64,000 bases of DNA from Gordonia malaquae NBRC 108250 (GTDB taxonomy: Bacteria; Actinomycetota; Actinomycetes; Mycobacteriales; Mycobacteriaceae). Each line of letters opens with the position of its first letter. Position 1 is the first letter of the stretch. Where the stretch lies: assembly GCF_000344135.1 (NCBI RefSeq), contig NZ_BAOP01000018.1, positions 1-64,000 on the forward strand, read 5' to 3'. Of this stretch, positions 26,372-34,694 are shown in pieces. The notes beneath the pieces were generated by a model. It saw nothing but the letters and a program-made list of their open reading frames with translations. It was not told the DNA's origin and ran no database searches. The position numbers and the translations under genes were made by a program.

Positions 26372-28059
26372 CACTCGGCGGCCAGAACCTCTGCGGGTTC
26401 GGATTCCTTCTTCGGGCCACCGCGAAGAGGCACTTCAGTCCAGGTGATGGTGCCGATGATCGCGAGCAGCGACAGAATCGACACCGACAGGAACACCTTG
26501 TCCATCGAGTCCGCAAAACCCTGCTTGATCGGGTGCGAGATGCCGTGAGGCAGCCGTTCGATGATCGTCGTGTCCTTCATCAGCCCATCGCTGTCGCCTC
26601 CGCCGGCTTCCGGGTTCTTGGCGGACGCGATGAGGCCCTTGCCGAATGCCGCCACGTCGGGGTCGTCGCTCTGCGCGGCTTCGACCACCGCCTGCTGAAA
26701 CTCCGGGGCTCCGGCGGCGGCACGCATCTCGTCGGAGATGTTGGTTCCCATCGTCGAGAACAGCAGCGAGAAGAACACCGCCACGCCGAGCGTTCCACCG
26801 ATCTGACGGAAGAACGTCGCCGTTCCGGTCGCCATGCCGACGTCGCGCATCGGCAGGATGTTCTGCATCGCGAGCATCATCGGCTGCATCAGGTTGCCGA
26901 GGCCGAAGCCGAGGCCGAACGCCGCGAGCATCACCAGGTACAGCGGTGTCTCGGTGCTGAGGTAGTGCAGGAGGAACGCCATCGTGGTGATCAGGATCGA
27001 GCCGATGATCGGGAACTTCTTGTAGTGCCCGCTCCGGGAGATCAACTGGCCCGACAGGATCGAGGCGCTCATCATGCCGAGGACCATCGGCAGCATCTGC
27101 AGACCGGCCATCATCGGGCTCGAACCGCGAAGCACCTGGAAGTACTGCGGCAGCATGGAGATGCCGCCGAACATCACGGCGCCGACCACCAATGAGATGA
27201 AGACGCCCTGCGTGAACACTCGGTTCTTGAACACGCGCAGCGGGATGATCGCCTCGTCACCCATCCGGGATTCGACGAGCACGAACAGCGCGATGCCGAT
27301 GAGGCCGACGGCGTAGCAGATCATCGAGTTGGTCGACGTCCATCCCCAGGTGCGGCCTTGCTCGGCCACGATCAGGAGCGGAGTGACGGCCACGGCGACG
27401 GTCGCCGCACCCCAGTAGTCCGTGCGGTGTCCGACGAGCTTCTGCTGCGGGTAGTTCAGGACCTTGTAGACGACGACGAGTGCGATCAGGCCGATCGGCA
27501 CGTTCACCAGGAACACCCAGCGCCACCCGGACACACCGAGGATCGAATCGGCTCCGGCGAACAGGCCGCCGAGCACCGGCCCCAGGACGCTCGAGGTGCC
27601 GAAGACGGCGAGGAAGTAGCCCTGGTACTTGGCTCGTTCCAGCGGCGGAACGATGTCGGCGATCGTGGTGAGCGCCAACGTGAACAGACCTCCGGCTCCG
27701 AGACCCTGCAGTGCGCGGAATCCGGCGAGCTCGTACATCGACGTCGCCATGCTGCACGCGAGGGAGCCGATCACGAAGATCGTGATGGCCACCAGGAAGA
27801 ACGGCTTGCGTCCGTAGATGTCGGACACCTTGCCGTACAGCGGCGTCACGACGGTCGACGTCACGAGATAGGCAGTGGTGACCCACGCCTGCATGTCGTA
27901 ACCGTTGAGGTCGTCGGCAATGGTGCGAATGGCCGTCGACACGATCGTCTGGTCGAGCGCGGCCAGGAACATGCCGATCATCAGGCCGGCCATCACCGTG
28001 AGGATCTGGCGGTGTGTCAGACCCTTTCCGGGGAAGTCGGCCGAAGCTGCGGAGGTCAT
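26371..28059 (-). CDS. MFS multidrug exporter, DHA2 (EmrB/QacA) family
   Basis: A 562-residue transporter with about 14 membrane helices, exporting drugs by proton antiport. Seen: motif C-like MIGMFLAALDQTIVSTAIRTI at the first helix, motif A GKVSDIYGRKPFF, and GLGAGGLFTLALTTIADIVPP in helix 4-5. A soluble loop of about 80 residues precedes the last helix (EMRAAAGAPEFQQAVV...). It overlaps the upstream MarR gene by 4 bases, so export is probably relieved when MarR binds its ligand. Confidence 0.93.
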   Translation of the reverse strand: MTSAASADFPGKGLTHRQILTVMAGLMIGMFLAALDQTIVSTAIRTIADDLNGYDMQAWVTTAYLVTSTVVTPLYGKVSDIYGRKPFFLVAITIFVIGSLACSMATSMYELAGFRALQGLGAGGLFTLALTTIADIVPPLERAKYQGYFLAVFGTSSVLGPVLGGLFAGADSILGVSGWRWVFLVNVPIGLIALVVVYKVLNYPQQKLVGHRTDYWGAATVAVAVTPLLIVAEQGRTWGWTSTNSMICYAVGLIGIALFVLVESRMGDEAIIPLRVFKNRVFTQGVFISLVVGAVMFGGISMLPQYFQVLRGSSPMMAGLQMLPMVLGMMSASILSGQLISRSGHYKKFPIIGSILITTMAFLLHYLSTETPLYLVMLAAFGLGFGLGNLMQPMMLAMQNILPMRDVGMATGTATFFRQIGGTLGVAVFFSLLFSTMGTNISDEMRAAAGAPEFQQAVVEAAQSDDPDVAAFGKGLIASAKNPEAGGGDSDGLMKDTTIIERLPHGISHPIKQGFADSMDKVFLSVSILSLLAIIGTITWTEVPLRGGPKKESEPAEVLAAE

Positions 28060-28526
28060 CGGGCTTCTCCTTTCTCACTACAGGGATCGATGCGGTCTTC
28101 CACCGCGTCGACGAATCGGGTCAGCAGAGCTGAGAAGGTGTCGAACTCTTCGTCGGACCAGTCGGCCACCATCTCGCCGACCACCTGGCGACGACGTGCG
28201 CCGAGTTCGCGGACTCTGACGTGACCTTCGTCGGTGAGGATCAAGCGGAACGCGCGGCCGTCTGCGGGATCCGGTTCTCGCCGAACGAATCCTTCGGAGA
28301 CGAGCTTGGCGACATGCCGGCTGGTGGTGGACGGGTCGGCGGCCATCGCCGCGGCGAGTTCACTCGCGCGCATGGGGCCGTGTTTGAGGACGAACAGCCC
28401 ACGGTAGGCCGCTGTCTCGACTTCGCCTTCCGGTGAGCGGAACGACGTGTGAATGCCCCGGTCGCGGAGTCTGATGAATCGCCCCAGCGCGAGGAACACC
28501 TCGTCGATGCATTCGGGCGCGGGCAT
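28056..28526 (-). CDS. MarR-family transcriptional repressor
   Basis: A 156-residue winged-helix regulator. Seen: MRASELAAAMAADPSTTSRHVAKLVSEGFVRREPDPADGRAFRLILTDEG, the recognition helix and wing of MarR. The ATG at 28526 has GGAG 8 bases upstream; a TTG further upstream would place the start within the dyad. It is co-transcribed with the MFS exporter, and a palindrome 14 bp before its start is the likely autoregulatory operator. Confidence 0.92.
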   Translation of the reverse strand: MPAPECIDEVFLALGRFIRLRDRGIHTSFRSPEGEVETAAYRGLFVLKHGPMRASELAAAMAADPSTTSRHVAKLVSEGFVRREPDPADGRAFRLILTDEGHVRVRELGARRRQVVGEMVADWSDEEFDTFSALLTRFVDAVEDRIDPCSEKGEAR

Positions 28527-28539
28527 GGTTCGACTCCAA

Positions 28540-28560
28540 TTACTTGCGTTGTGCAACTAA
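28540..28560. promoter_or_regulatory. MarR operator candidate TTACTTGC-N5-GCAACTAA
   Basis: Inverted repeat of 8 bp with one mismatch and a 5-bp spacer, directly upstream of the marR-MFS pair. Size and spacing fit MarR sites. Confidence 0.65.
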
Positions 28561-28696
28561 GTTCAGGTCCACCAGCATGCGCTCGCCGAGATCAGCTAGC
28601 AACTCGGCGATAGCCGCCCAATCCCACGGAACGGATGAAACGGCGAAGCGTCTACGATCAGTTGACTCGAAACACTGAGCACGCGAAAGGCCAACA

Positions 28697-29377
28697 ATGA
28701 CGGATCCGTGGCAGCACACGACACCGCAGCATCCGAAGTCGCGGACCGCCCTGATCGTCATCGGAGTCCTGGCCGCCGCACTGCTCGTGTCGGGAGGTCT
28801 GATCGCAACCCTGCAACCGTGGAACAGCAAGTCCGACGACGACTCCGCCACGTCAGACACGTCAGACACATCGACGTCTTTGATTCCACCTTCGCCCACG
28901 CCGACAGTCACCGATCGCACGCTGTCGCTGGAGTACGGCGTCACGGCAACCCTGCGCCTCCACGAAGATTGGAAGACTGTACCTGTCACCATCGGAGCGA
29001 AGCCGGACAACGCCTTCGCGGTCGTACGCGCTGATGATCCGCGGACTACTGCGGAGTTGCAGAAGGACATCTCGATGGCGGATCGAGCCGAAGGCATCAG
29101 CGACCTCGGCCTCGACGTCGCGTTCTTGAATGCAGGATTGTGCCCCGAGAACGTCGCGGCGCTGCCAGTCGGCGGCTTTGACTTCCTCGATATCAAAGTG
29201 ACCGACAAGGTCGGGTTCCACGCGAAGGTGAGCAAGGGCATCATGCGCGTCGACTCGACGTACTGCATCCGCCTCGACAGCGGCGCCGCCGATCCGACAG
29301 CGGCCCCGCTATCAACTCCTGCCATCGACCTGGCCAGGACATTCAGCGAGAACGGGACACTGACCGCGCGCCGTTAG
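28697..29377 (+). CDS. membrane-anchored exported protein, unknown function
   Basis: A 226-residue protein with a short cytoplasmic Gln/His/Pro N-terminus, one helix (about 16-38, TALIVIGVLAAALLVSGGLI), an acidic Ser/Thr/Asp linker and an extracytoplasmic domain of about 150 residues with two cysteines (GLCPEN and TYCIRL). Its plan matches the 263-residue protein starting at 30972: same KSRT(A/G)LIV helix start and the same order of a late cysteine pair. They look like distant paralogs. No known family was recognised. A terminator follows. Confidence 0.7.
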   Translation: MTDPWQHTTPQHPKSRTALIVIGVLAAALLVSGGLIATLQPWNSKSDDDSATSDTSDTSTSLIPPSPTPTVTDRTLSLEYGVTATLRLHEDWKTVPVTIGAKPDNAFAVVRADDPRTTAELQKDISMADRAEGISDLGLDVAFLNAGLCPENVAALPVGGFDFLDIKVTDKVGFHAKVSKGIMRVDSTYCIRLDSGAADPTAAPLSTPAIDLARTFSENGTLTARR

Positions 29378-29392
29378 CGCCGCCGGAACGAC

Positions 29393-29427
29393 GCGACCCT
29401 CCCCGCTCAGTGAGCGGGGAGGGTCGC
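29393..29427. terminator. hairpin terminator after the anchored protein and the PLP enzyme
   Basis: GCGACCCTCCCCGCTCA and its exact complement separated by one base (effective loop of 3-5), followed by GTTT on the plus strand. It lies between convergent genes and can serve both. Confidence 0.8.
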
Positions 29428-29439
29428 GTTTGGAGAAAG

Positions 29440-30669
29440 TCAGGCCAGTTCCGCCAGAGCGTTGAGAAGGCGATCGACGTCGTCGGACGTGGTGCCCACA
29501 CCGAAGCTGGCGCGGACGGCGCCGTCCGGATGACCCAGCTTGGCCAGGAGCGGGTGCGCGCAGAACTTGCCGTCGCGAACGCCGATGCCGCGACTGCTCA
29601 AATGCTCGGCCACAGCACGAGGCGTGTGGCCGACGACAGTGAAACTCGCGATGGCGACCCGGTCGAGGCCGTCGTCGAACGCGCGGAGCGGACGCACGTG
29701 CGGGAGCGCTGCGAGACCCGCGTCGAGGCGGCGGATCAGCACGTCGTCGTGAGCCCCGATGTTCTCGAAGCCGACTCGGCGCAGTTCGTCGGCCGCCGCG
29801 GCGATGGAGACGGCGCCGAGCACGTTCGGCGAACCGGCCTCGTGCCGAGCGGCCCCGGCATGCCATGCGACGTCGTCGATCGAGACGTCGGCGCTCGCTC
29901 CCCCGCCTGCGAGGTAGGGAGGTGCGCTGTCGAGCCAATCCGGACGACCTACGAGCACTCCCGCGCCGAACGGCGCGTACACCTTGTGGCCGGAGAACAC
30001 CAGGTAGTCGATGCCGAAGCTCGCTATCGACACCCCGCGGTGCGCCACCAGCTGAGCCGCGTCGACGAGAATTCTGGCCCCGTGGCGATGCGCCAAACCT
30101 GCGAGGCGTGCGAGCGGGAGCACCTCGCCGGTCACGTTCGACGCAGCGGTGACGGCGAGGAGCGCAGCGGGCGCCGACGCGAGTTCGTCCTCGAGAGCGG
30201 CGAGCGTGGCGTCGATCGTCGACTGCGATTCGACGATGCGGGCCCGACCGGTGCGCGTCCACGGCAGCAGGTTGGCGTGATGCTCGATGTCGAGGACGAC
30301 CACGTCGCCCGGCACGATCGATGCGGCGAGGTTGATCGAGTCGGTGGTGTTGCGGGTGAACACGACGGTGTCGTCCGCACGACCGCCGACAAACGTCCGG
30401 ACCGTTTCTCTGGCCTGCTCGTAGCGGGCCGTCGTGACCTGCGACAGGTGACCTGCACCGCGGTGCACGCTCGCGTACTCCGCGAGCGCACCCGCGAGTC
30501 GATCCGCGACTGCGGTCAACGCGGGAGCAGACGCCGCGTAGTCGAGATTGGCGTACGCGACGCCCCCGGAGTGTCCGGTAGCGGGCACCGTGACATCGGC
30601 GCCCACCACCGGGGCCAGAGCGAGAACAGAGGCAGGACGGCACACGGGCGCGTCGAGAACAGCGGTCAT
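29440..30669 (-). CDS. class V aminotransferase, cysteine-desulfurase-like
   Basis: A 409-residue PLP enzyme of fold type I. Seen: HRGAGHLSQVTTARYEQARE, TRNTTDSINL, DIEHHANLLPW, VDAAQLVAHRGV, and the PLP lysine in FSGHKVYAPFGAG. It resembles SufS/CsdA-type enzymes in this backbone; FCAHPLL near the C-terminus may carry the substrate cysteine, but the RxGxxCA loop of true SufS is only loosely matched. The ATG at 30669 has AAGGAG 8 bases upstream. A SAM-IV riboswitch precedes it, so its job is probably in sulfur or methionine metabolism. True reaction uncertain. Confidence 0.85.
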   Translation of the reverse strand: MTAVLDAPVCRPASVLALAPVVGADVTVPATGHSGGVAYANLDYAASAPALTAVADRLAGALAEYASVHRGAGHLSQVTTARYEQARETVRTFVGGRADDTVVFTRNTTDSINLAASIVPGDVVVLDIEHHANLLPWTRTGRARIVESQSTIDATLAALEDELASAPAALLAVTAASNVTGEVLPLARLAGLAHRHGARILVDAAQLVAHRGVSIASFGIDYLVFSGHKVYAPFGAGVLVGRPDWLDSAPPYLAGGGASADVSIDDVAWHAGAARHEAGSPNVLGAVSIAAAADELRRVGFENIGAHDDVLIRRLDAGLAALPHVRPLRAFDDGLDRVAIASFTVVGHTPRAVAEHLSSRGIGVRDGKFCAHPLLAKLGHPDGAVRASFGVGTTSDDVDRLLNALAELA

Positions 30670-30684
30670 GGTGAAGACTCCTTG

Positions 30685-30799
30685 AAAATCGCGCTTGCCG
30701 CGCACTCCTTGCGCGCGGCCAGGTCGTCACCCGGAGCACCCCACCGCGGAGGAGGGTTGCCGACCAGCTAGCCGGGGCTTGTCGCTGATACTCGTGACC
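30685..30799 (-). promoter_or_regulatory. SAM-IV riboswitch
   Basis: Read on the minus strand, the leader from 30799 down to about 30685 follows the actinobacterial SAM-IV aptamer almost element by element: GGTCACGAGTATCAGCG, then CAAGCCCCGGCTAGCTGG, CGGCAACCCTCCTCCGCGG, TGGGGTGCTCCGGGTGACGACC (pairing with the 5' end), and the 3' arm GCGGCAAGCGCG that ends in a pseudoknot region. It ends about 15 bases before the ATG of the PLP enzyme and overlaps the region of its ribosome binding site, so SAM binding probably blocks translation. Confidence 0.9.
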
Positions 30800-30971
30800 T
30801 GCCGACCACTATCCGCGGCCTCGTGGGTGCAGACGAGGGTTTGGCGCGCGGTGGTTTCAACTTCCGGGTCATTCGTTCACTCGTCGCCGACTCCTCCCCG
30901 CCTCAGTCGACAGATAGAGTCGTCAGCAGACACTTCGGGCATCGCCCGACCACGATGGAAGGCCCGACCCC
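30800..30971. promoter_or_regulatory. divergent promoter region
   Basis: A 172-bp gap between the riboswitch and the GTG of the next operon. It must hold promoters in both directions. I see no palindrome that stands out. Confidence 0.4.
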
Positions 30972-31763
30972 GTGACGTATCCGCAGGACCCGCGCTTCGG
31001 CCACCCTGGCAGCCCGGCGGACCCGCGCGCACGGCCGGGCTTCGGCGGTCCGGCGGCGCAGGCGCCCCGTCAGTACACGCCTCCCCAATACGCACCTCCG
31101 CAGTACGGGCAGCAACCCCCGCAGTTCGGCCCGGCGCAGTTCGGCCCGCCCAATCAGTTCGGCCCACCCAACCCGTTCGGGTACCCGCCGCTTCCGAAGA
31201 AGTCGCGGACCGGGCTGATCGTCGGCCTCACCGCGCTGGTCGCGGTGATCGGCGTCGGGGTCGGCGTACTCATCTGGCAGCCACGGAAGTCCGAGGCAGA
31301 ATCCGGCCCGCACACCGAGACCGCGATGCTCAACGACAGCATCGCCCTCACCGTCGAAGTCCCGGAGGGGTGGACGCTCACCACCGGCACCATTGAGGAC
31401 AAGAACGTGACGATGATCGTCCCCGACTCCGAGACCCGCTCCCCGGACCAGATCGACTCCGACGGAAAGTCGCTCGCCAGCGGCGGCCGAGGCGTACCGA
31501 TCCACGCGCTCATCGCCCGATCCGGGACGTGCCCGCGCGACGAGTCCCTGCAATTGGGCACGTGGACGCAGGACGTCGACAACAGCTCGTCGCATGCCAA
31601 GGCATCGCGCCGCGGTGCGACCACCCGGGTCGACGACACACACTGTGTCCGCGTGGTCGGCGTCGATTTTGCGCACTCTGCGGACACGCTCAGCACGGAG
31701 GCGTCCGAACTGCTTCCCGAACTCGTCAACAAAGAGAAGATCACCGCCGCCCGCGCGGTCTGA
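30972..31763 (+). CDS. membrane-anchored exported protein, first gene of the SPFH operon
   Basis: A 263-residue protein: Pro/Gln/Tyr-rich cytoplasmic N-terminus of about 75 residues (repeats like PPQYAPPQYGQQPP), one helix (about 80-102, GLIVGLTALVAVIGVGVGVL), and an extracytoplasmic domain with two cysteines (RSGTCPRD and DTHCVRV). It uses a GTG start with GGAAGG about 9 bases upstream. It precedes the SPFH gene by 31 bp in the same direction. It is a likely distant paralog of the protein at 28697. No named family recognised. Confidence 0.72.
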   Translation: MTYPQDPRFGHPGSPADPRARPGFGGPAAQAPRQYTPPQYAPPQYGQQPPQFGPAQFGPPNQFGPPNPFGYPPLPKKSRTGLIVGLTALVAVIGVGVGVLIWQPRKSEAESGPHTETAMLNDSIALTVEVPEGWTLTTGTIEDKNVTMIVPDSETRSPDQIDSDGKSLASGGRGVPIHALIARSGTCPRDESLQLGTWTQDVDNSSSHAKASRRGATTRVDDTHCVRVVGVDFAHSADTLSTEASELLPELVNKEKITAARAV

Positions 31764-31794
31764 CCTGCACACCATCTGCGAACGGAGACTTCAC

Positions 31795-32943
31795 ATGGGC
31801 ATCATCGGCAAGATGCGTGGCGAACTCGTCGACATCATCGAATGGGTCGACGACTCGCGTTCCACCCTCGCGTGGCGCTTCCCGCGCTACAACAACGAGA
31901 TCAAGAACGGCGCTCAGCTGATCGTGCGCGAGGGCCAGCAGGCGGTGTTCGTGTACCGCGGGCAGCTCGCCGACACCTTCGAGCCGGGCCACTACGAGCT
32001 GACTTCCGAGAACCTGCCGATCATGAGCACGATCCAGGGGTGGAAGCACGGGTTCAACAGCCCGTTCCGCAGCGAGGTGTACTTCATCAACCGCAGGCCA
32101 GTCACCGACCTGCGCTGGGGCACGCCCAACCCGATCACGTTGCGCGATCCCGACTTCGGCATGGTCCAGGTCCGCGCCAACGGACTGTGCGTCATCCGCA
32201 TCGCCGACCCGGCGATCTTCCTCCGCGAAGTGATCGGCGCCGACAGCCAGGTGAACGCCGACGAGATCGCCGAACTGCTGCGTCGCGTCATCTCCACAGC
32301 GTTCTCGGACATGATCCTCGAGACCGGAGTCGGGGCGATCGACCTGCAGGGCAAGCAGGTGGAACTCAGCGACAAGCTCCGCGAATACGTGCAGACCCGC
32401 GTCGACGACGAGTACGGACTGGCCATCGAGTCGGTGACGATGAACATCTCGCTGCCCGACGAGATCACCGCCGCGATGACCCGCGGTGTCGCCCGAGGTG
32501 TCGAAGAACGCGGCTTCCTCAACAACGTCGGCGACATGAATCGCTTCCAGCAGGGTCGTGCGGGCGACGCCATGCTCGCCGCCGCCCAGAATCCCGGCGG
32601 AGGCACCGCGGGCGACATGATGGGCATGGGCGTCGGGATGGCGATGGCCGGGCAGTTCGCCAACCAGTTCAATCAGCAGCAACAGCAGCAGGCGCCTGCC
32701 GGGCCGCCACCCGTTCCGTCGGCACAGACGTTCCACGTGGATCAGAACGGCACCGCCGCAGGCCCGTTCACGATCGACCAATTGCGCGGCTCACTCACGC
32801 CGACCACACTCGTCTGGTCCCAGGGCATGGCCGGCTGGACGCAGGCGGGCCAAGTTCCGGCACTCGCACCGCTGTTCGCCCCGGCCGGGCCTCCGCCCCT
32901 GCCGCCGCAGGCTCCGCCCGCACCCCCTGCGCCCGGGCAGTGA
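31795..32943 (+). CDS. SPFH-domain protein with C-terminal GYF_2 domain (YdjI-like)
   Basis: A 382-residue protein. Residues 1-270 are an SPFH/band-7 domain of the subgroup sometimes named 'virion core protein' (GIIGKMRGELVDIIEWVDDS, VREGQQAVFVYRGQLADTFEPGHY, GVAIDLQGK-type segment). A Gln/Gly/Met-rich linker follows, then a GYF_2 domain near 318-365 (GPFTIDQLRGSLTPTTLVW). The N-terminus has no membrane helix, so it may associate with the membrane through partners. Bacillus subtilis YdjI has the same SPFH type and works next to PspA and YdjG. Here it is the second gene of a five-gene run. Confidence 0.85.
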   Translation: MGIIGKMRGELVDIIEWVDDSRSTLAWRFPRYNNEIKNGAQLIVREGQQAVFVYRGQLADTFEPGHYELTSENLPIMSTIQGWKHGFNSPFRSEVYFINRRPVTDLRWGTPNPITLRDPDFGMVQVRANGLCVIRIADPAIFLREVIGADSQVNADEIAELLRRVISTAFSDMILETGVGAIDLQGKQVELSDKLREYVQTRVDDEYGLAIESVTMNISLPDEITAAMTRGVARGVEERGFLNNVGDMNRFQQGRAGDAMLAAAQNPGGGTAGDMMGMGVGMAMAGQFANQFNQQQQQQAPAGPPPVPSAQTFHVDQNGTAAGPFTIDQLRGSLTPTTLVWSQGMAGWTQAGQVPALAPLFAPAGPPPLPPQAPPAPPAPGQ

Positions 32944-32947
32944 CCCG

Positions 32948-34171
32948 ATGACCCAACCGCCACCCATCCCGCCGACCGGCGGGCCCTCTGGCGCGCCACC
33001 GCCGATCCCGAGGGCCGCCGCGCCTGTGCCCGCACCGCCCTCGACACCCAACGCCGCCGACCGTGCGCAGCGTCAGGTGACCGAGCAGACCCGCACCTAC
33101 CCGTGCGGGAACTGCGGGGCACCGCTCGCATTCGTCCCCGAGCGGCAGTGTCTCGGCTGTTCGTCGTGCGGAACGTCGTACCCGATCGAATTGGATCAGT
33201 CGGCGCGCATCGTCAAACACGACCTGCAGTCGACGATGAACCAGCTCGCTCAGCGGGCGCCCCTCGGCCTCGCGTCGATCGGCGGAAACGAACACGTCGT
33301 CACGTGTCAGGCGTGCGGCGGCAAGACCATCTTCAACGGCAGCCTCACCGCAACCCGCTGCCCGTACTGCGCCACTCCGATTCAGCGCGACGACGTCCAG
33401 GACGCTCCCGAGCGTCTCGCGTTGGACGCCGTCCTGCCGCTGCAGGTCGGCGAGCCACAGGCCCGCGACTCGATCGAGAAGTGGATCAACAGCCGCTGGT
33501 TCGCACCGACCGAGTTCAAGAAGTATCGGACGCTCGGTTCGTTCACCAGCGTCTACATGTCGTATTACACCTACGACGTCGAGGCGACTACCGGCTACTC
33601 CGGGCAGCGAGGCGACAATTACACCGTCGTCGTCGGATCGGGCGACAACCAGCACACTGAGACACGCATCGCCTGGCGGTCGGTGTCCGGGGTGGTCCAC
33701 AACAGCATTCGCGACCTGCCCGAACTCGCCAACACCGGAATGGACGAGCCGCGCGTGCGGGAGCTCGAACCGTGGCCGATCCAGGCAGCGGTGCCGTACA
33801 CGCCGGAGTTCGTCGCGGGACATCTGTCTCGGACCTACGACCGCGACCCGGGCGACGTGTTCGACCGCGACGCCCGCCCGCGCGTCGACGCCCAGGTGGA
33901 GAGCACCATCCGCTACGACATCGGCGGCGACCACCAGCGGATCAGCCGCAAGCAGACGTCGTTCGACATGTTGCAGTTCATGTATCTCCTGCTGCCCATG
34001 TGGCTGCTCACAGTCAACTTCGACGGCAAGCCGTTCCAGGTGGTCGTCAACGGGCTGACCGGCGAGGTCCAGGGCCAGCGACCGTGGAGCAAGGTGAAGA
34101 TCGCCGCCGCCGTCATCGCCGGGCTGATCCTGATCGGCGTCATCGTGTTCCTGTATCAGAGGATGAGGTAA
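32948..34171 (+). CDS. double zinc-ribbon membrane protein (YdjG-like)
   Basis: A 407-residue protein. A Pro-rich N-terminus is followed by two zinc ribbons: CGNCGAP...CLGCSSCGTS at about residues 52-78 and CQACGGK...CPYCATP at about 119-142. A middle domain of about 150 residues follows, then a membrane helix near the end (IAAAVIAGLILIGVIVFLYQ); FMYLLLPMWLLTV near 345 may be a second. The order of ribbons, soluble domain and membrane end, right after an SPFH gene, matches Bacillus YdjG next to YdjI. It starts 4 bases after the previous stop. Homology of the middle domain is inference. Confidence 0.8.
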   Translation: MTQPPPIPPTGGPSGAPPPIPRAAAPVPAPPSTPNAADRAQRQVTEQTRTYPCGNCGAPLAFVPERQCLGCSSCGTSYPIELDQSARIVKHDLQSTMNQLAQRAPLGLASIGGNEHVVTCQACGGKTIFNGSLTATRCPYCATPIQRDDVQDAPERLALDAVLPLQVGEPQARDSIEKWINSRWFAPTEFKKYRTLGSFTSVYMSYYTYDVEATTGYSGQRGDNYTVVVGSGDNQHTETRIAWRSVSGVVHNSIRDLPELANTGMDEPRVRELEPWPIQAAVPYTPEFVAGHLSRTYDRDPGDVFDRDARPRVDAQVESTIRYDIGGDHQRISRKQTSFDMLQFMYLLLPMWLLTVNFDGKPFQVVVNGLTGEVQGQRPWSKVKIAAAVIAGLILIGVIVFLYQRMR

Positions 34172-34175
34172 CTCC

Positions 34176-34694
34176 ATGATCGTTGTCGTGATCCTGCTCG
34201 TGCTCGTGGCGATCGCCGGCCTTGCGACCGCGTTCGCCGTCGCACTGGCGAGATCGGGGAGGAAGTCGCAGGCAGCGGCGATCCACATCCCCGGAGTGGA
34301 CGTCGCCGTCCCCGCGTCCTGGGCCGGCTCGCACGATCCGGAGGCTCGACTGCATCGCCGGATCCGTGATGCCGCCAAAGCCCTCGACGCGACGATCGGC
34401 AACGCCGACGTCACTCAGCTCGACGAGCGCGCACGCCTGCTGATCACGGCGCGGGAACTCGATCAACGACTGGTGACCATCTGGGCGCTGCCTGCGAACG
34501 CGAAAGCCGATCCGCTGGCCGCCGTGGACCGCGGCATCTCTGATTTCGAGAAGGCCGCCGCGTCGATCACGCTCGCTCCCGGACTCGACTCCGGTCTTTC
34601 GACGCCGCCGACGCTGCCGCCGATCCCACCTCTCCCGCCCCAGCCGGCGGAGCGCCGCGACCAGCCCGAGCCACCTGCTGGTCTGGCTCAGTGA
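34176..34694 (+). CDS. small membrane-anchored helical protein
   Basis: A 172-residue protein with a single N-terminal helix (residues 2-27, VVVILLVLVAIAGLATAFAV), a charged helical segment of about 100 residues without zinc or catalytic motifs, and a Pro-rich C-terminus (PTLPPIPPLPPQP). GAGG lies 8 bases before the ATG, and it starts 4 bases after the zinc-ribbon gene. Not recognised as a known family; by position it is a partner of the SPFH and zinc-ribbon proteins. Confidence 0.65.
   Translation: MIVVVILLVLVAIAGLATAFAVALARSGRKSQAAAIHIPGVDVAVPASWAGSHDPEARLHRRIRDAAKALDATIGNADVTQLDERARLLITARELDQRLVTIWALPANAKADPLAAVDRGISDFEKAAASITLAPGLDSGLSTPPTLPPIPPLPPQPAERRDQPEPPAGLAQ

Noticed and set aside
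30695-31396. A 233-codon plus-strand frame across the riboswitch
   Set aside because: It runs antisense to a recognisable SAM-IV aptamer and then out of frame through a real gene; no homology.
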